The notes: a model not told the origin generated them from the letters alone. Shown: positions 15,944-25,566, counted from the first letter of the stretch. The stretch: 64,000 nt of DNA from Betaproteobacteria bacterium (GCA_028139135.1 JAOINB010000001.1:109171-173170); one strand, 5' to 3'. A program made the numbers and translations.

Positions 15944-17524
15944 TCATGTTCGTTCGTGAGCAAATGCCGCATCCAACAAACTACAAGTATAATCGTGTTT
16001 CGGTTGTGACAAAACATGCGATGTGAGACCGAACTCCAATACTTTACCATAACGCATAACTAGCAGTCGATGGGCAAGGGCCCTAATAACGGCAAGATCG
16101 TGGGATATAAAAAAATATGTCAAGTTTCGCTTTCGCTGCAGGTTCAATAACAAATCAATTATCTGTTTTTGCACCGATACATCCAATGCACTCGTCGGTT
16201 CATCCAAAACTAATAGTTCGGGCTCAATTACCAATGCTCTGGCAAGAGAAATACGTTGCCTCTGGCCACCAGAAAACTGATGTGGATATCGTTCAAGATG
16301 ATCCTCGGTTAACCCGACCTCTGCAATTACATTGCTACATTTTTTTTTCTTTTCGTTATTACTCATAGAAGGAAAATGTAAGGATAATCCCTCCTCTAAA
16401 ATTTCAAAAATTGTCATGCGAGGCGACAATGAGGAGAATGGGTCCTGAAAAACCATTTGAATTTTCCTGCGCAACTTAAAGAAATCACGTTTACCCATCG
16501 TAGAATACTCCTCACTCCCATATCGTAATGTTCCATAACTGTGTCCTGGAAAAAGACGAAGTAACGCCATCCCGAGACTTGTTTTTCCAGACCCAGATTC
16601 CCCGACTACCCCGAGTGTTTCACCTTTATAAATCACAAAGCTTTCGTCTGAAACGGGATACATTCTCCTAGAAGTAAAAAAACCTTTCTTGATTTTATAA
16701 AAACATGAAATATTTCGAGCTTCCAATAACACTTCTCTTTTTTGGTACGGTGCATTTAAGGCAGTTGGTCTGCTATTTAGCAATAACCTCGTATATTCAT
16801 GTTGCGGTCGCGAAAATAAATCCTTTTTCCTCTCGCACTCTATCATTTCTCCATTTTTCATAACACCAACTCTTTCTGCAAAACTTTCAACTAGTGGAAG
16901 GTCATGCGTAATGAGAAGAATTGACATCTGTTTTATTTCTTGAATTGAGTAGAGTAACTCCATAATTTGTTGACGAATCGTTACGTCCAAAGCAGTCGTA
17001 GGTTCATCTGCAATTAAGAGGTCAGGCTCACAAGCCAGCGCCATAGAAATAAGAATACGTTGTCTCTGTCCACCAGACAGTTCGTGAGGATAACATTGAG
17101 CCCTTCTGGAAGGCTCGTCAATACCGGTCATTTCTAACAGTTCGAGAACTTTTTTATTCTTTTTCTCTACATTTAACTCAGTTAGATGATTAAGCGCTTC
17201 GGATATCTGTTCTCCAACCGTATAGACCGGATTCAAAGCACTCATTGGTTCCTGGAATATCATGGATATTTTTTTTCCGCGAACAGCTCTGATATCAGTA
17301 TCTTTTGACAATAAGTCGAGATTATTCCAGTAGATCTTTCCTTCGACGGTTGCTTCTGGTAAGAGTCTCAAAATACTCATAGCGGTAACACTTTTTCCCG
17401 AACCAGACTCACCTACTAATGCGAATCTCTCCCCCTTTTCAATCTTGAAATTTAAATTTTTAACGACAGTAACCAGGTTACCCTTATCTTTAAACTTTAG
17501 AGAAAAGTTTACAAATTCAAGCAT
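15944..17524 (-). CDS. yejF: Peptide/siderophore ABC importer, dual ATP-binding protein (YejF)
   Basis: 526 residues from ATG 17524, close to E. coli YejF (529). There are two ABC domains in one chain. The first has Walker A GESGSGKS near residue 40, signature LSGGQRQR near 155, and Walker B LLIADEP. The second has GESGSGKT near 325, FSGGQRQR near 430 and LLVLDEP. It energises import of oligopeptides or peptide-linked siderophores and antibiotics such as microcin C. The start overlaps the yejE stop by one base (TAATG). An upstream frame extension exists, but it lies inside yejE and is not needed. Confidence 0.93.
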   Translation of the reverse strand: MLEFVNFSLKFKDKGNLVTVVKNLNFKIEKGERFALVGESGSGKSVTAMSILRLLPEATVEGKIYWNNLDLLSKDTDIRAVRGKKISMIFQEPMSALNPVYTVGEQISEALNHLTELNVEKKNKKVLELLEMTGIDEPSRRAQCYPHELSGGQRQRILISMALACEPDLLIADEPTTALDVTIRQQIMELLYSIQEIKQMSILLITHDLPLVESFAERVGVMKNGEMIECERKKDLFSRPQHEYTRLLLNSRPTALNAPYQKREVLLEARNISCFYKIKKGFFTSRRMYPVSDESFVIYKGETLGVVGESGSGKTSLGMALLRLFPGHSYGTLRYGSEEYSTMGKRDFFKLRRKIQMVFQDPFSSLSPRMTIFEILEEGLSLHFPSMSNNEKKKKCSNVIAEVGLTEDHLERYPHQFSGGQRQRISLARALVIEPELLVLDEPTSALDVSVQKQIIDLLLNLQRKRNLTYFFISHDLAVIRALAHRLLVMRYGKVLEFGLTSHVLSQPKHDYTCSLLDAAFAHERT

Positions 17525-18558
17525 TAACTCGCCTTCCTTGTATCCAGAGAATCTCTGAGGCCTTCGCCGATAAACACCAGTAAAACTAAGGTCAAAACTA
17601 ATACAGCAAAAGTACTCACAGAAATCCACCAGGCATCAAGATTAGCTTTACCCTGGGCCAATAGCTCCCCAAGACTTGGGGTGCTTGAGGGAACGCCAAG
17701 CCCAAGGAAATCTAAGCTGGTCAGAGCTAAAATTGCACCACTCATCCTAAATGGCAAAAAAGCTATGACAGGAGTTAGACTATTAGGCAAAACATGTCTT
17801 GTGATAATTTTCCTACTACCTAATCCTAAAGCTTTCGCAGCAGTAACATACTCTAAATTTCTATTCCTTAAAAACTCCGCCCGAACATAATCAGACAACC
17901 CCATCCAACCAAATAAGGATAAGATAAAAAGTAGAATCAACAATCCAGGTTCAAATATAGAGGCTAAAATGATCAATAAATATAATTCTGGAATTGCGCC
18001 CCAAACCTCTATAAACCGTTGTATAAAAAGGTCTGTCTTCCCAGCAAAAAATCCCTGAATTGCTCCCATGAAGACCCCAACAACTACGCCAATAACCGTC
18101 AGACAAATTCCAAAAAGAACAGAGATGCGGAATCCATATATTAATCTAGCTAAAATATCTCTTCCTCTATCATCTGTGCCGAGAAGATTAACTGAGGAGG
18201 GTGCGGCTGGATTTGGATATGGTGAGAAATAATTGATGGTGTTAAAACTGTATCTGTTCAAGGGGAAAATAGCCCAATCACTCTTATCTTCTAATAATTC
18301 CCTAATAAAAGGATCTAAATAATCCGCCGGTGTTTGAAAATCTCCTCCAAATTCGGTCTCTGGATACTCGATTATCAACGGCAAGAAAATTTTACTGTCG
18401 TAACTAAACACTACTGGCTTGTCATTTGAAAACAGCTCAGCAAACAGACTAAAGAAAAACAAAAAGCTGAAAATTACCAAAGAAAAATAAGCGCGACGAT
18501 GACTTTTAAATCTCTTCCATATTCGTTTTGAGGGGGAGGCTATTGTTATATCTGACAT
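17524..18558 (-). CDS. yejE: Peptide/siderophore ABC importer permease (YejE)
   Basis: 344 residues. An N-terminal helix (26-43, AYFSLVIFSFLFFFSLFAEL) is followed by a periplasmic insert (about 45-120) and a BPD_transp_1 domain with five helices. The EAA-type coupling loop reads EYVTAAKALGLGSRKIITRHVLPN. The LLGTDDRGRDILARLIYG segment before the core is typical of OppC/YejE. It is 3 bp from the yejB stop and is coupled to yejF by a one-base overlap. Confidence 0.93.
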   Translation of the reverse strand: MSDITIASPSKRIWKRFKSHRRAYFSLVIFSFLFFFSLFAELFSNDKPVVFSYDSKIFLPLIIEYPETEFGGDFQTPADYLDPFIRELLEDKSDWAIFPLNRYSFNTINYFSPYPNPAAPSSVNLLGTDDRGRDILARLIYGFRISVLFGICLTVIGVVVGVFMGAIQGFFAGKTDLFIQRFIEVWGAIPELYLLIILASIFEPGLLILLFILSLFGWMGLSDYVRAEFLRNRNLEYVTAAKALGLGSRKIITRHVLPNSLTPVIAFLPFRMSGAILALTSLDFLGLGVPSSTPSLGELLAQGKANLDAWWISVSTFAVLVLTLVLLVFIGEGLRDSLDTRKAS

Positions 18559-18561
18559 GAG

Positions 18562-19671
18562 TTAGCTTCCCTCAAATTTTACTCGGGGGTCAACGAATAC
18601 ATACAAGAGATCATTGATTAGTTTGGCTATCAAAGCAATCAATGAGAAAAAAAACAAAGTCCCCATCACAACGGGATAATCACGCTTGATAACTGACTCG
18701 TAAGAAAGCAGACCTAACCCATCGAGCGAAAACAACGTTTCAACCAAAAGGGCTCCGGTAAAAAAAGCACCCACGAACGCTGCTGGAAATCCTGTGATAA
18801 TAGGAATTAATGCATTCCTCAAAACATGTTTATACAAAACAAGCTTTTCATTTAAACCTTTTGAACGAGCAGTTTTGACGTATTGCTTGTTAACTTCCTC
18901 CAATATTGTATTTTTAGTAAGCATAGTAAGCGTCGCAAAACTTCCTATAACTAAGCATGTTAAAGGTAAAACAAGGTGCCAGAAATAATCCAAAACTTTG
19001 TAAAGTAAGCTCATCTCTTCCCAACCTTCGCTAGTTAGGCCTCTCAGAGGAAAAAGTTGTAAAAAACTCCCTCCTCCAAAAAATACTAAGAGAATTACTC
19101 CTAGAACGAATCCGGGGATAGCATATCCAATAATCACGGCTAGACTTGTTAATACATCAAAAGAGCTTCCGTGGCGAACAGCCTTAGCTATTCCCAACGG
19201 CAAAGAAACTAAATATGTTATGAAAAAACTCCATAGTCCTAAACTAATAGAGACCGGTAACTTTTCTTTCATTAGCTCCCATACGTCCTTGTTGTAGAAA
19301 AAACTCTCTCCCAAGTCAAATTTTAAAAAGCCAAAAATCATTTCAATAAATCTCTCGTGTGCGGGTTTGTCAAATCCATAAAGCTTTTTAATCTCTTCCA
19401 GACGATCTTCATCGAGTCCGCTTGCTCCCCTGTAAACATTACTGCCCGAGCTCTGACCGATCTCAGTTCCCGTTGTAGAGCCTGGAGTTGCAACTCCCGT
19501 GTTAACTCCCCCAAACGAAGAGTGATCACCCTCCAGCATCCTTACCATTTGCTCGACAGGTCCACCCGGCACGAATTGGATGATGATAAATGTGATAGCC
19601 AGGATACCTAATAAAGTTGGTATCATCAGAATCAAGCGTTTGAAAATATACACGAGTAACACCAGGTTCAT
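18562..19671 (-). CDS. yejB: Peptide/siderophore ABC importer permease (YejB)
   Basis: About 369 residues from ATG 19671, whose ATGA overlaps the yejA stop. The start MNLVLLVYIFKRLILMIPTLLGILAITF is the usual OppB/YejB first helix. The insert rich in Gly, Ser and Thr at about residues 45-80 is a YejB feature. The coupling loop QYVKTARSKGLNEKLVLYKHVLRNALIP is clear. Length is close to E. coli YejB (364). It forms the channel with YejE. Confidence 0.93.
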   Translation of the reverse strand: MNLVLLVYIFKRLILMIPTLLGILAITFIIIQFVPGGPVEQMVRMLEGDHSSFGGVNTGVATPGSTTGTEIGQSSGSNVYRGASGLDEDRLEEIKKLYGFDKPAHERFIEMIFGFLKFDLGESFFYNKDVWELMKEKLPVSISLGLWSFFITYLVSLPLGIAKAVRHGSSFDVLTSLAVIIGYAIPGFVLGVILLVFFGGGSFLQLFPLRGLTSEGWEEMSLLYKVLDYFWHLVLPLTCLVIGSFATLTMLTKNTILEEVNKQYVKTARSKGLNEKLVLYKHVLRNALIPIITGFPAAFVGAFFTGALLVETLFSLDGLGLLSYESVIKRDYPVVMGTLFFFSLIALIAKLINDLLYVFVDPRVKFEGS

Positions 19672-21503
19672 TGTTGGCCCCTCCTCCACCACCATGTTGA
19701 AAACGCCCAAATCTCAGACCCGTAATAAAGAGGTAATGTTTTAGGTCTTGCAAGTCTAGAATCATAAGAGACTCTATGAACAGTATTATGCCAGTGGGGA
19801 ATAACGTAATATTCATTGAGCAATACTCGATCCAGTAATCTACTAGCCGTAACGAGTTCTTCTCTACTCTCTGCTTTGACAACTCTATCAATCAGCAAAT
19901 CAACAAGCGGGTCTTTAACACCTGCATAATTCCTCGAGGCTTTCTGACCCGCAGAAATCGACGAATAACGATTGAATAATTCATTGCCTGGATTCTGCCC
20001 CGACAGGTACCAATGAACAAGCATGTCATAATCAAAATTGTCAATTCGCTGTTTGTAAAGAGACAAATCAGTTACCCGTGTCTTTAAATTAATCCCTAAC
20101 TTTTTGAGATTTCTGGCAAAAGGAGCAACAACTCTTTCCCAACCCCTAGTATCCAACAAAATTTCAAACTCAAAGCTGTTACCTTTCTTATTCTGTAAAC
20201 GCCCATTTGTTACGAACCATCCTGCCTCCTCCAATAAACCTTTCGCTCGTTTTAAATTATTACGTAATCCGTTTTTTCCACTATTTAGTGGGGGTCTGGA
20301 AATTACGTCAAGAACATTTGGATTGAACCGTATATCGGACTCTTTAACAAGTTTTGCCAACAACTGAGTCTCAGACTCAGAGGGTAAGCCAGTAGCGGCC
20401 ATAGGAGTATTGGTAAAAAACGAGTAAGACCTTTTATACTGATCATAAAAAAGCTGTCTGTTCATCCATTCAAAATCCATAGCAAGATAAATTGCCTTTC
20501 TGACACGAAAATCTGAAAACAGACTTTTACGAGTATTGAAGACATAACCCTGCATACCCGCAGGGTTGCTGTTTTTCAGTTCCTCTTTGATCTTTGCCCC
20601 GCTAACAAAGGATTTGCCCTCATAAGACCTTGCCCAAATTTTTGAAGTATTTTCATGAATAAAATCAAATTCACCAGCTTTAAATGCTTCCAATCTCGCA
20701 AATGCGTCCTTATAATACCTAAAACTTATTTTCGAAAAATTAAATTGGTTCTTCCTAACTGGATGCTTATTTGCCCAATAATCCGTCCTTTTTTCAAACC
20801 AAATTCCTTTTCCAAGTTCTATCTTTTTTATTTTATAAGGTCCGCTAGCAATTGGACCATCCGTAACAATGTCCGAGAAGCTTTCTCTATTTTCACCCCA
20901 TTTTTCAGAAAATATTGGCATTGAAGCAATAATAAAATGTAATTCCCTGTTTTTTTTTCGGAATGTAAACTTCACCTCCCTATCGGAAACTATCGATACG
21001 CCCTTGATGTCCGCCCAATAATTTTTAAAAAAAGGATTGACCCCATCACCCGAAATTAGAGTTTCATATGAGAAAACCACATCTTTTGCCAAAACAGGAT
21101 CTCCATTTGAAAATTTAGCTTCGCGGTTAAGCCTGAATGAAATTGATAATTTGTCCCTACCTAGTTTCATCTCCTCAGCTAACAACCCGTACATTGTCAT
21201 CGGCTCGTCCAAACTAAAAATTGCCAGTGGTTCAAAAATTAGATCCGAAACTCCTGCAGCAACGATTCCTCTAAGCGAAAATGGGTTTACCTTATCAAAG
21301 GTGCCCATAGATGCCATTCTTAGTTCACCACCTACTTTCGCATTTGGATCCGTATATTCAAAATAGTCAAACTCATCTGAGTATTTAGGGTTAGAACCTA
21401 AGGCCATGGATTTCACGTAAGCACAAAACCCAGAGGACCCGGTAATCAAAATAAATACGAGAAAAACGCTAAAAAGTATCCTGATATGTCCCTTTAAAAA
21501 CAC
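19668..21503 (-). CDS. yejA: Extracellular solute-binding protein, family 5 (YejA)
   Basis: 611 residues, similar to E. coli YejA (604). The signal peptide covers about residues 1-28 (ILFSVFLVFILITGSSGFCA). The mature domain has the SBP_bac_5 pattern, including NPFSLRGIVAAGVSDLIFEPL near 75 and SISFRLNREAKFSNGDPVLAKDVVFSYETL near 120. The C-terminal YYVIPHWHN supports YejA in particular. The start codon is GTG and directly abuts the stop of the second exbD. It would capture peptides or siderophore-peptides in the periplasm for YejBEF. Confidence 0.92.
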   Translation of the reverse strand: MFLKGHIRILFSVFLVFILITGSSGFCAYVKSMALGSNPKYSDEFDYFEYTDPNAKVGGELRMASMGTFDKVNPFSLRGIVAAGVSDLIFEPLAIFSLDEPMTMYGLLAEEMKLGRDKLSISFRLNREAKFSNGDPVLAKDVVFSYETLISGDGVNPFFKNYWADIKGVSIVSDREVKFTFRKKNRELHFIIASMPIFSEKWGENRESFSDIVTDGPIASGPYKIKKIELGKGIWFEKRTDYWANKHPVRKNQFNFSKISFRYYKDAFARLEAFKAGEFDFIHENTSKIWARSYEGKSFVSGAKIKEELKNSNPAGMQGYVFNTRKSLFSDFRVRKAIYLAMDFEWMNRQLFYDQYKRSYSFFTNTPMAATGLPSESETQLLAKLVKESDIRFNPNVLDVISRPPLNSGKNGLRNNLKRAKGLLEEAGWFVTNGRLQNKKGNSFEFEILLDTRGWERVVAPFARNLKKLGINLKTRVTDLSLYKQRIDNFDYDMLVHWYLSGQNPGNELFNRYSSISAGQKASRNYAGVKDPLVDLLIDRVVKAESREELVTASRLLDRVLLNEYYVIPHWHNTVHRVSYDSRLARPKTLPLYYGSEIWAFSTWWWRRGQQ

Positions 21504-21950
21504 TTAACTACTCTCCCTGTTTGTTGAAGGAAGATCTACAGATTTAAAGCCAGCTCTAACCGCTTCGCTTAAAATCCTAACAATCGAGGAATATTTTGTG
21601 TTCGCATCCACTTTTAATCTCAAAAATGCCTCCGGGGAATCAATATACAATCTCTCTAGAGCACGCCTTATATCATCTCTGGATTTCCCAATCTCTTTAC
21701 CGTTTAAGAATACCGTGTCGTCTTTTTTTATGTTAATTGAAACTATAGTATCTCTAATTTTACTACCTTCTTGCCCCTGACTTAGATTTAGGTCCAGCGA
21801 ATTCAATTGAATTGGCATAGTAATGATAATCATTATGATAAGTACAAGCAGCACGTCTATAAGAGGCGTAGTGTTGATATTTAGATAGAGACTCTGATCG
21901 TCTCTTTTTCCATAAAGAAAAAAACTGTTCCTGTATTTTTTTTTTATCAT
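21504..21950 (-). CDS. exbD: ExbD/TolR family protein, second copy
   Basis: 148 residues. A short cytoplasmic N-terminus (basic, FLYGKRDDQSLYLNINTTPLIDVLL) leads into one membrane helix at about 28-50 that carries the essential-type Asp (LIDVLLVLIIMIII). A periplasmic domain follows (about 55-148). ExbD couples proton flow through ExbB to TonB. Its ATG overlaps the stop of the first exbD by four bases. Two ExbD paralogues after one ExbB recall the exbB-exbD1-exbD2 layout of Xanthomonas. Confidence 0.9.
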   Translation of the reverse strand: MIKKKYRNSFFLYGKRDDQSLYLNINTTPLIDVLLVLIIMIIITMPIQLNSLDLNLSQGQEGSKIRDTIVSINIKKDDTVFLNGKEIGKSRDDIRRALERLYIDSPEAFLRLKVDANTKYSSIVRILSEAVRAGFKSVDLPSTNRESS

Positions 21951-22375
21951 GGTTTAGTAACAAGAGTTATTGTTTCTACATCCAATGATCGCATTTGATT
22001 GATAATCAACTCTATTTTGTCAAATGGAATATCTGAGTCACCATGCACCTGAACAGAATTCAGGGGATTAGTTTTGAGTAGATTCGACAAAGTCTCTATG
22101 TATTGCGTGCCATCGCCAAGAAGTGCTCCGTTAAAAAAAACTTGCCCGTCCTTTGTAACGGAGAGTATCGCCACATCATCCTTCATAACTGTATCGTTAA
22201 ATCGCTCTTCCGGTAAATCGACCTTAATTGATGCGTTTATAACAGGAATAGTTATAAGAAAAATGATCAACAACACCAACATCACATCTACTAGTGGAGT
22301 AGTGTTTATCTCTCCGATCGGTTCCTCAAAATCAGAAGTGGTTTTAAAACGACGAAAAACCCTATATTCCGGCAA
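21947..22375 (-). CDS. exbD: ExbD/TolR family protein, first copy
   Basis: 142 residues with the same plan as the next gene. The N-terminal INTTPLVDVMLVLLIIFLITIPVI includes the membrane Asp of the proton path, followed by a periplasmic domain with VDLPEERFNDTVMKDDVAILSVTKDGQVFFNG. The two ExbD copies are clearly different in sequence, so they are not a recent duplication; they may form mixed dimers. It starts 17 bp after exbB. Confidence 0.92.
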   Translation of the reverse strand: MPEYRVFRRFKTTSDFEEPIGEINTTPLVDVMLVLLIIFLITIPVINASIKVDLPEERFNDTVMKDDVAILSVTKDGQVFFNGALLGDGTQYIETLSNLLKTNPLNSVQVHGDSDIPFDKIELIINQMRSLDVETITLVTKP

Positions 22376-22392
22376 ACTAAATCCTCCCCTTA

Positions 22393-23232
22393 TTAAGAAC
22401 TAGAAACACTGTAGACAATTTTATTGCTCACGTTCGTTATTATTCTAACAATTGATTTGTTCCGTCTCAAAAGCCAGTTGTATGCCAGGACTGCTGGAAC
22501 AGCAACGGCTAACCCAATGGCCGTCATGATTAGTGCCTCTCCCACGGGGCCAGCCACTTTGTCTAATGTCGCTTCTCCCGCAATTCCAATACCAATTAAA
22601 GCGTGATAAATCGCCCAAACTGTACCAAAAAGACCTACAAAGGGGGCAGTAGAGCCTACTGTTGCCAAAAAAGTGAGGCCTTTCTGAATCTCCATATCCA
22701 TCTCGGAAATCCCCTCCTGAACTCCGTTATGAATAACTTCATGGACTGTCTCAACGTCTTTTCCATTAAGCCTTTCCGCAATGCTGAAACTATCGCGTAT
22801 TGGCAAGGTAAAGACACGTAAAGATTCAAATCTATCTGAACCTATGGAATGAAAGATTTCAGAGGAATTTTTACTTAGGGTGACTACCGATTTCAATTCA
22901 TTAGCATGCGTATAGATACGCCTCTGATCGAGGAATTTAGTAAAAAAAATTGTCCAAGTTCCAATACTCATCAAAATCAAAACAATCAGGGTGAGTCGTG
23001 CCACAATATCGCCTTGACTCCATAGCTCAGAAAAACCATAGGCATTATTATTATTTTCGTTGTTTTTTTCCTCGCTGAGGATGGAGGAGCCAACGTCGAC
23101 GGCTTTTTCTGAAGTTTCTGTCTCCTGAGCTCTAACTGTACTGCAGTGAAAAAAAATAAAAAACAACGTACTAGCCATGCAAAACATAAAAAGGCTCTTT
23201 GATCTATCTACACTTCTTACAACCTCCAACAT
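22393..23232 (-). CDS. exbB: ExbB/TolQ/MotA family proton channel protein
   Basis: 279 residues. An N-terminal signal-like helix (16-35) and a polar linker rich in Glu and Asn (up to about 66) precede the three-helix ExbB core. Conserved segments include FLATVGSTAPFVGLFGTVWAIYHALIGIG near 190-218 and VAGPVGEALIMTAIGLAVAVPAVLAYN near 230-256. It forms the pentameric proton channel with ExbD and drives TonB. The extended N-terminus is like the larger ExbB proteins that carry a periplasmic leader. Confidence 0.93.
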   Translation of the reverse strand: MLEVVRSVDRSKSLFMFCMASTLFFIFFHCSTVRAQETETSEKAVDVGSSILSEEKNNENNNNAYGFSELWSQGDIVARLTLIVLILMSIGTWTIFFTKFLDQRRIYTHANELKSVVTLSKNSSEIFHSIGSDRFESLRVFTLPIRDSFSIAERLNGKDVETVHEVIHNGVQEGISEMDMEIQKGLTFLATVGSTAPFVGLFGTVWAIYHALIGIGIAGEATLDKVAGPVGEALIMTAIGLAVAVPAVLAYNWLLRRNKSIVRIITNVSNKIVYSVSSS

Positions 23233-23249
23233 TTAAAACTCCAGTTCGC

Positions 23250-23897
23250 TTAAAATGTAAAAGTATACGGTATTGTCGCGAGAGTTTTTACAGGCTTTCC
23301 ATTTCTTTTGGCCGGAATGAATCTACATTTTCTAGCTGAATCCATCGCAGCCTTATCTAACCTATTGAAACCTGAACTTTGCTCTATTTCAACCTTCTCA
23401 CTAGAGCCATCTCGATTAATGAAAACCCTTACTAAAACCTGACCCCTTTCACCTCGTTTTCTCGAAACTCTAGGATATTTGGGGGTGCAAATTTTTTTGT
23501 CAAAATATGCAACATTTTGGACAACAATTGGCACAGATAATTCAAAGTTTTCCGCAGACTCCGTGGCTTGAGGAGTAGTGGATTTTCTTACCATGCTCGG
23601 CTCCTCTACCTCCTTGCTTTCTTTCACCGCAAACTCTTTATTTGGCTCGATACGGTTTTTCGGCTTACTTACAGCTTTCTCCTTTAATTTTTTCTGATTT
23701 TTTTTATTTTTGACTTCTGAGTCAGACGCAACCTTCTTTAGGGGTGGCGCTTCTCGAAGCATAACTAAGTTTACTAAATCAGCATTAACCCGTGGATCTC
23801 GATGATTTTTTTCTGTTTTTAGAAAAAAAATTAGAGAAATATGAGCAAAAAATACAAAACTGCAAATTAAAAGTTTTTCTGAGTTAAAATATGCCAT
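23250..23897 (-). CDS. tonB: TonB family energy transducer
   Basis: About 215 residues from ATG 23897 (MAYFNSEKLLICSFVFFAHISLIFFL), with a single N-terminal membrane helix. The linker (about 45-120) is rich in Lys and Glu with few prolines. The C-terminal domain (about 135-215) has the TonB pattern: PKYPRVSRKRGERGQVLVRVFINRDGSS and a terminal RKCRFIPAKRNGKPV. A longer frame reaches 24065 but would overlap fabI. It starts a minus-strand run through exbB, two exbD and yejABEF. No TonB-dependent receptor is encoded in the window. Confidence 0.92.
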   Translation of the reverse strand: MAYFNSEKLLICSFVFFAHISLIFFLKTEKNHRDPRVNADLVNLVMLREAPPLKKVASDSEVKNKKNQKKLKEKAVSKPKNRIEPNKEFAVKESKEVEEPSMVRKSTTPQATESAENFELSVPIVVQNVAYFDKKICTPKYPRVSRKRGERGQVLVRVFINRDGSSEKVEIEQSSGFNRLDKAAMDSARKCRFIPAKRNGKPVKTLATIPYTFTF

Positions 23898-23989
23898 CTG
23901 GTTAGAATAGTTATAAAAATTGGCTTGTCCACTAAATACTATAACCAGAAGCCAATTGATGATCAATTTTGCAGTTATTTTTAAAAATA

Positions 23990-24763
23990 ATGTTATCTGG
24001 GAAAAAAATTTTAATATCGGGTCTGCTGTCGAACAGATCAATCGCTTATGGTATAGCTCAGTCATGCTCTAATCTTGGAGCTGAACTGGCTTTTACTTAT
24101 CAAGATGAAAGATTCACTGAGAGAATTAGTGATTTGTCGAAAAACCTGCAAGGAAAGTTTACAGTAAAATGTAATGTGGAATTGGAAGATGATATCACTG
24201 GATTGCCAGAAAAACTGAAAAATAATGGCTGGTCTCATGTTGATGGATATGTTCATGCAATAGCCTATGCTCCTCGTGAAGCTATTTCTGGCAACTTTAC
24301 AGATGGGTTTACAAAAGAAAACTTTACCAGTGCCCATGTTATTTCGTCGTATAGTTTTGGCGCTGTTACGAAAGCACTCGAGGACATCCTAAGCGAGAAT
24401 TCTTCGATCATAACAGTCACTTACATAGGTTCAACTAGGTTTGTACCAAACTACAATATCATGGGATTGGCGAAAGCGAGTCTAGAGGCAAGCGTCAGGT
24501 ATTTAGCCCATGATCTGGGGCCCAAAAAATTTATCCGCGTCAACGCGATCAGTGCCGGTCCAATTAAGACGCTCGCCGCGAGCGGAATAAAAGGCTTCTC
24601 GAATATTTTAAACTCGGTTGAGCAGAAAGCAGCCCTCAGAAGAAATATCAGCAAGGAAGAGATAGGAAATCTCGCAGTATTTTTACTGTCTGACATGTCA
24701 AGGAGTATTACAAGCCAGGTTATCGTTGCGGATAATGGTTACAGTAATGCGCTTCTACCTTGA
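23990..24763 (+). CDS. fabI: Enoyl-[acyl-carrier-protein] reductase (NADH), FabI
   Basis: 257 residues from ATG 23990 (MLSGKKILISGLLS). It catalyses the last reduction step of each round of fatty-acid synthesis. The active-site set is present: Y145, Y155 and K162 in TYIGSTRFVPNYNIMGLAK. The cofactor region SNRSIAYGIAQ at about 14-24 and the NAISAGPIKTLAASGI loop near 192-207 are typical FabI. A TTG at 23969 in frame would add seven residues and has no support. The stop overlaps the thyA start (TTGA). Confidence 0.93.
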   Translation: MLSGKKILISGLLSNRSIAYGIAQSCSNLGAELAFTYQDERFTERISDLSKNLQGKFTVKCNVELEDDITGLPEKLKNNGWSHVDGYVHAIAYAPREAISGNFTDGFTKENFTSAHVISSYSFGAVTKALEDILSENSSIITVTYIGSTRFVPNYNIMGLAKASLEASVRYLAHDLGPKKFIRVNAISAGPIKTLAASGIKGFSNILNSVEQKAALRRNISKEEIGNLAVFLLSDMSRSITSQVIVADNGYSNALLP

Positions 24764-25566
24764 AGGATTATCTAACACTATTAAAATTTGTGCTTGAAAA
24801 CGGAGCTGAAAGAGACGATCGAACTGGAGTAGGAACACTTTCAACATTCGGAGAAAGACTTGCATTTGACTTAAATAAAGGACTACCAGTTGTAACCACA
24901 AAAAAAATTCATTTGCACTCGGTGATAGAAGAGTTACTCTGGTTTTTAAGTGGTGACAGTAATGTAAAAGCGTTGCAAGAAAAAGGAGTAACTATTTGGG
25001 ACGAGTGGGCAGACGAAAATGGAAATTTAGGACCAATTTATGGCAAACAATGGCGTAGGTGGACATCAACAAATAATATTGGAGAAATGCAGGAAATTGA
25101 TCAAATCAAAAATGTCATAAATCAACTTAGAACCAATCCGCAGTCCCGTCGCCACATTGTTTCGGCTTGGAATGTCGGTGAGCTTAATGAGATGGCTCTC
25201 GCCCCCTGTCACATAATGTTTCAATTTTATGTCCATAACAGATGTTTATCCTGTCAGGTTTATCAAAGAAGCGCGGACATTTTTTTAGGTCTCCCTTTCA
25301 ACATTACGAGTTATGCGTTACTCACATATATGGTTGCGCATCAGATAAAAATGAAGCCTGCTAAGCTAATTTGGATAGGTGGAGATTGCCACCTTTACAA
25401 GAACCATATTCAACAGGCGAAGATTCAGCTCAATCGTAAACCATTTGAAGCACCAACCCTTTCTTTCAAACGTGATGTTGAGGACATTTTTTCTTATCAA
25501 TCCGGTGACTTCAATATACTTAATTACAGATATCACGGAACGATCAAGGCTCCAATTGCTGTCTGA
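24760..25566 (+). CDS. thyA: Thymidylate synthase (ThyA)
   Basis: 268 residues from a TTG start overlapping the fabI stop by four bases. It makes dTMP from dUMP with methylene-tetrahydrofolate. The catalytic Cys is C150 in LAPCHIMFQFYV. Other conserved blocks are DDRTGVGT (19-26), GQQ-type GPIYGKQWRRW (91-101), and RSADIFLGLPFNITSYALL (about 170-188). The length is normal (E. coli 264). It is followed after one base by folA, which regenerates the folate used by this enzyme. Confidence 0.95.
   Translation: MKDYLTLLKFVLENGAERDDRTGVGTLSTFGERLAFDLNKGLPVVTTKKIHLHSVIEELLWFLSGDSNVKALQEKGVTIWDEWADENGNLGPIYGKQWRRWTSTNNIGEMQEIDQIKNVINQLRTNPQSRRHIVSAWNVGELNEMALAPCHIMFQFYVHNRCLSCQVYQRSADIFLGLPFNITSYALLTYMVAHQIKMKPAKLIWIGGDCHLYKNHIQQAKIQLNRKPFEAPTLSFKRDVEDIFSYQSGDFNILNYRYHGTIKAPIAV

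Noticed and set aside
17525-17629. N-terminal extension of yejF
   Set aside because: It lies inside yejE; the ATG at 17524 gives the normal family length and a TAATG junction.
19526-19891. 121-codon open frame on the minus strand across the yejA/yejB junction
   Set aside because: It lies in another frame over two clearly identified, overlapping genes.
23898-24065. N-terminal extension of tonB
   Set aside because: It would overlap the start of the divergent fabI gene and place an extra stretch before the usual TonB anchor helix.
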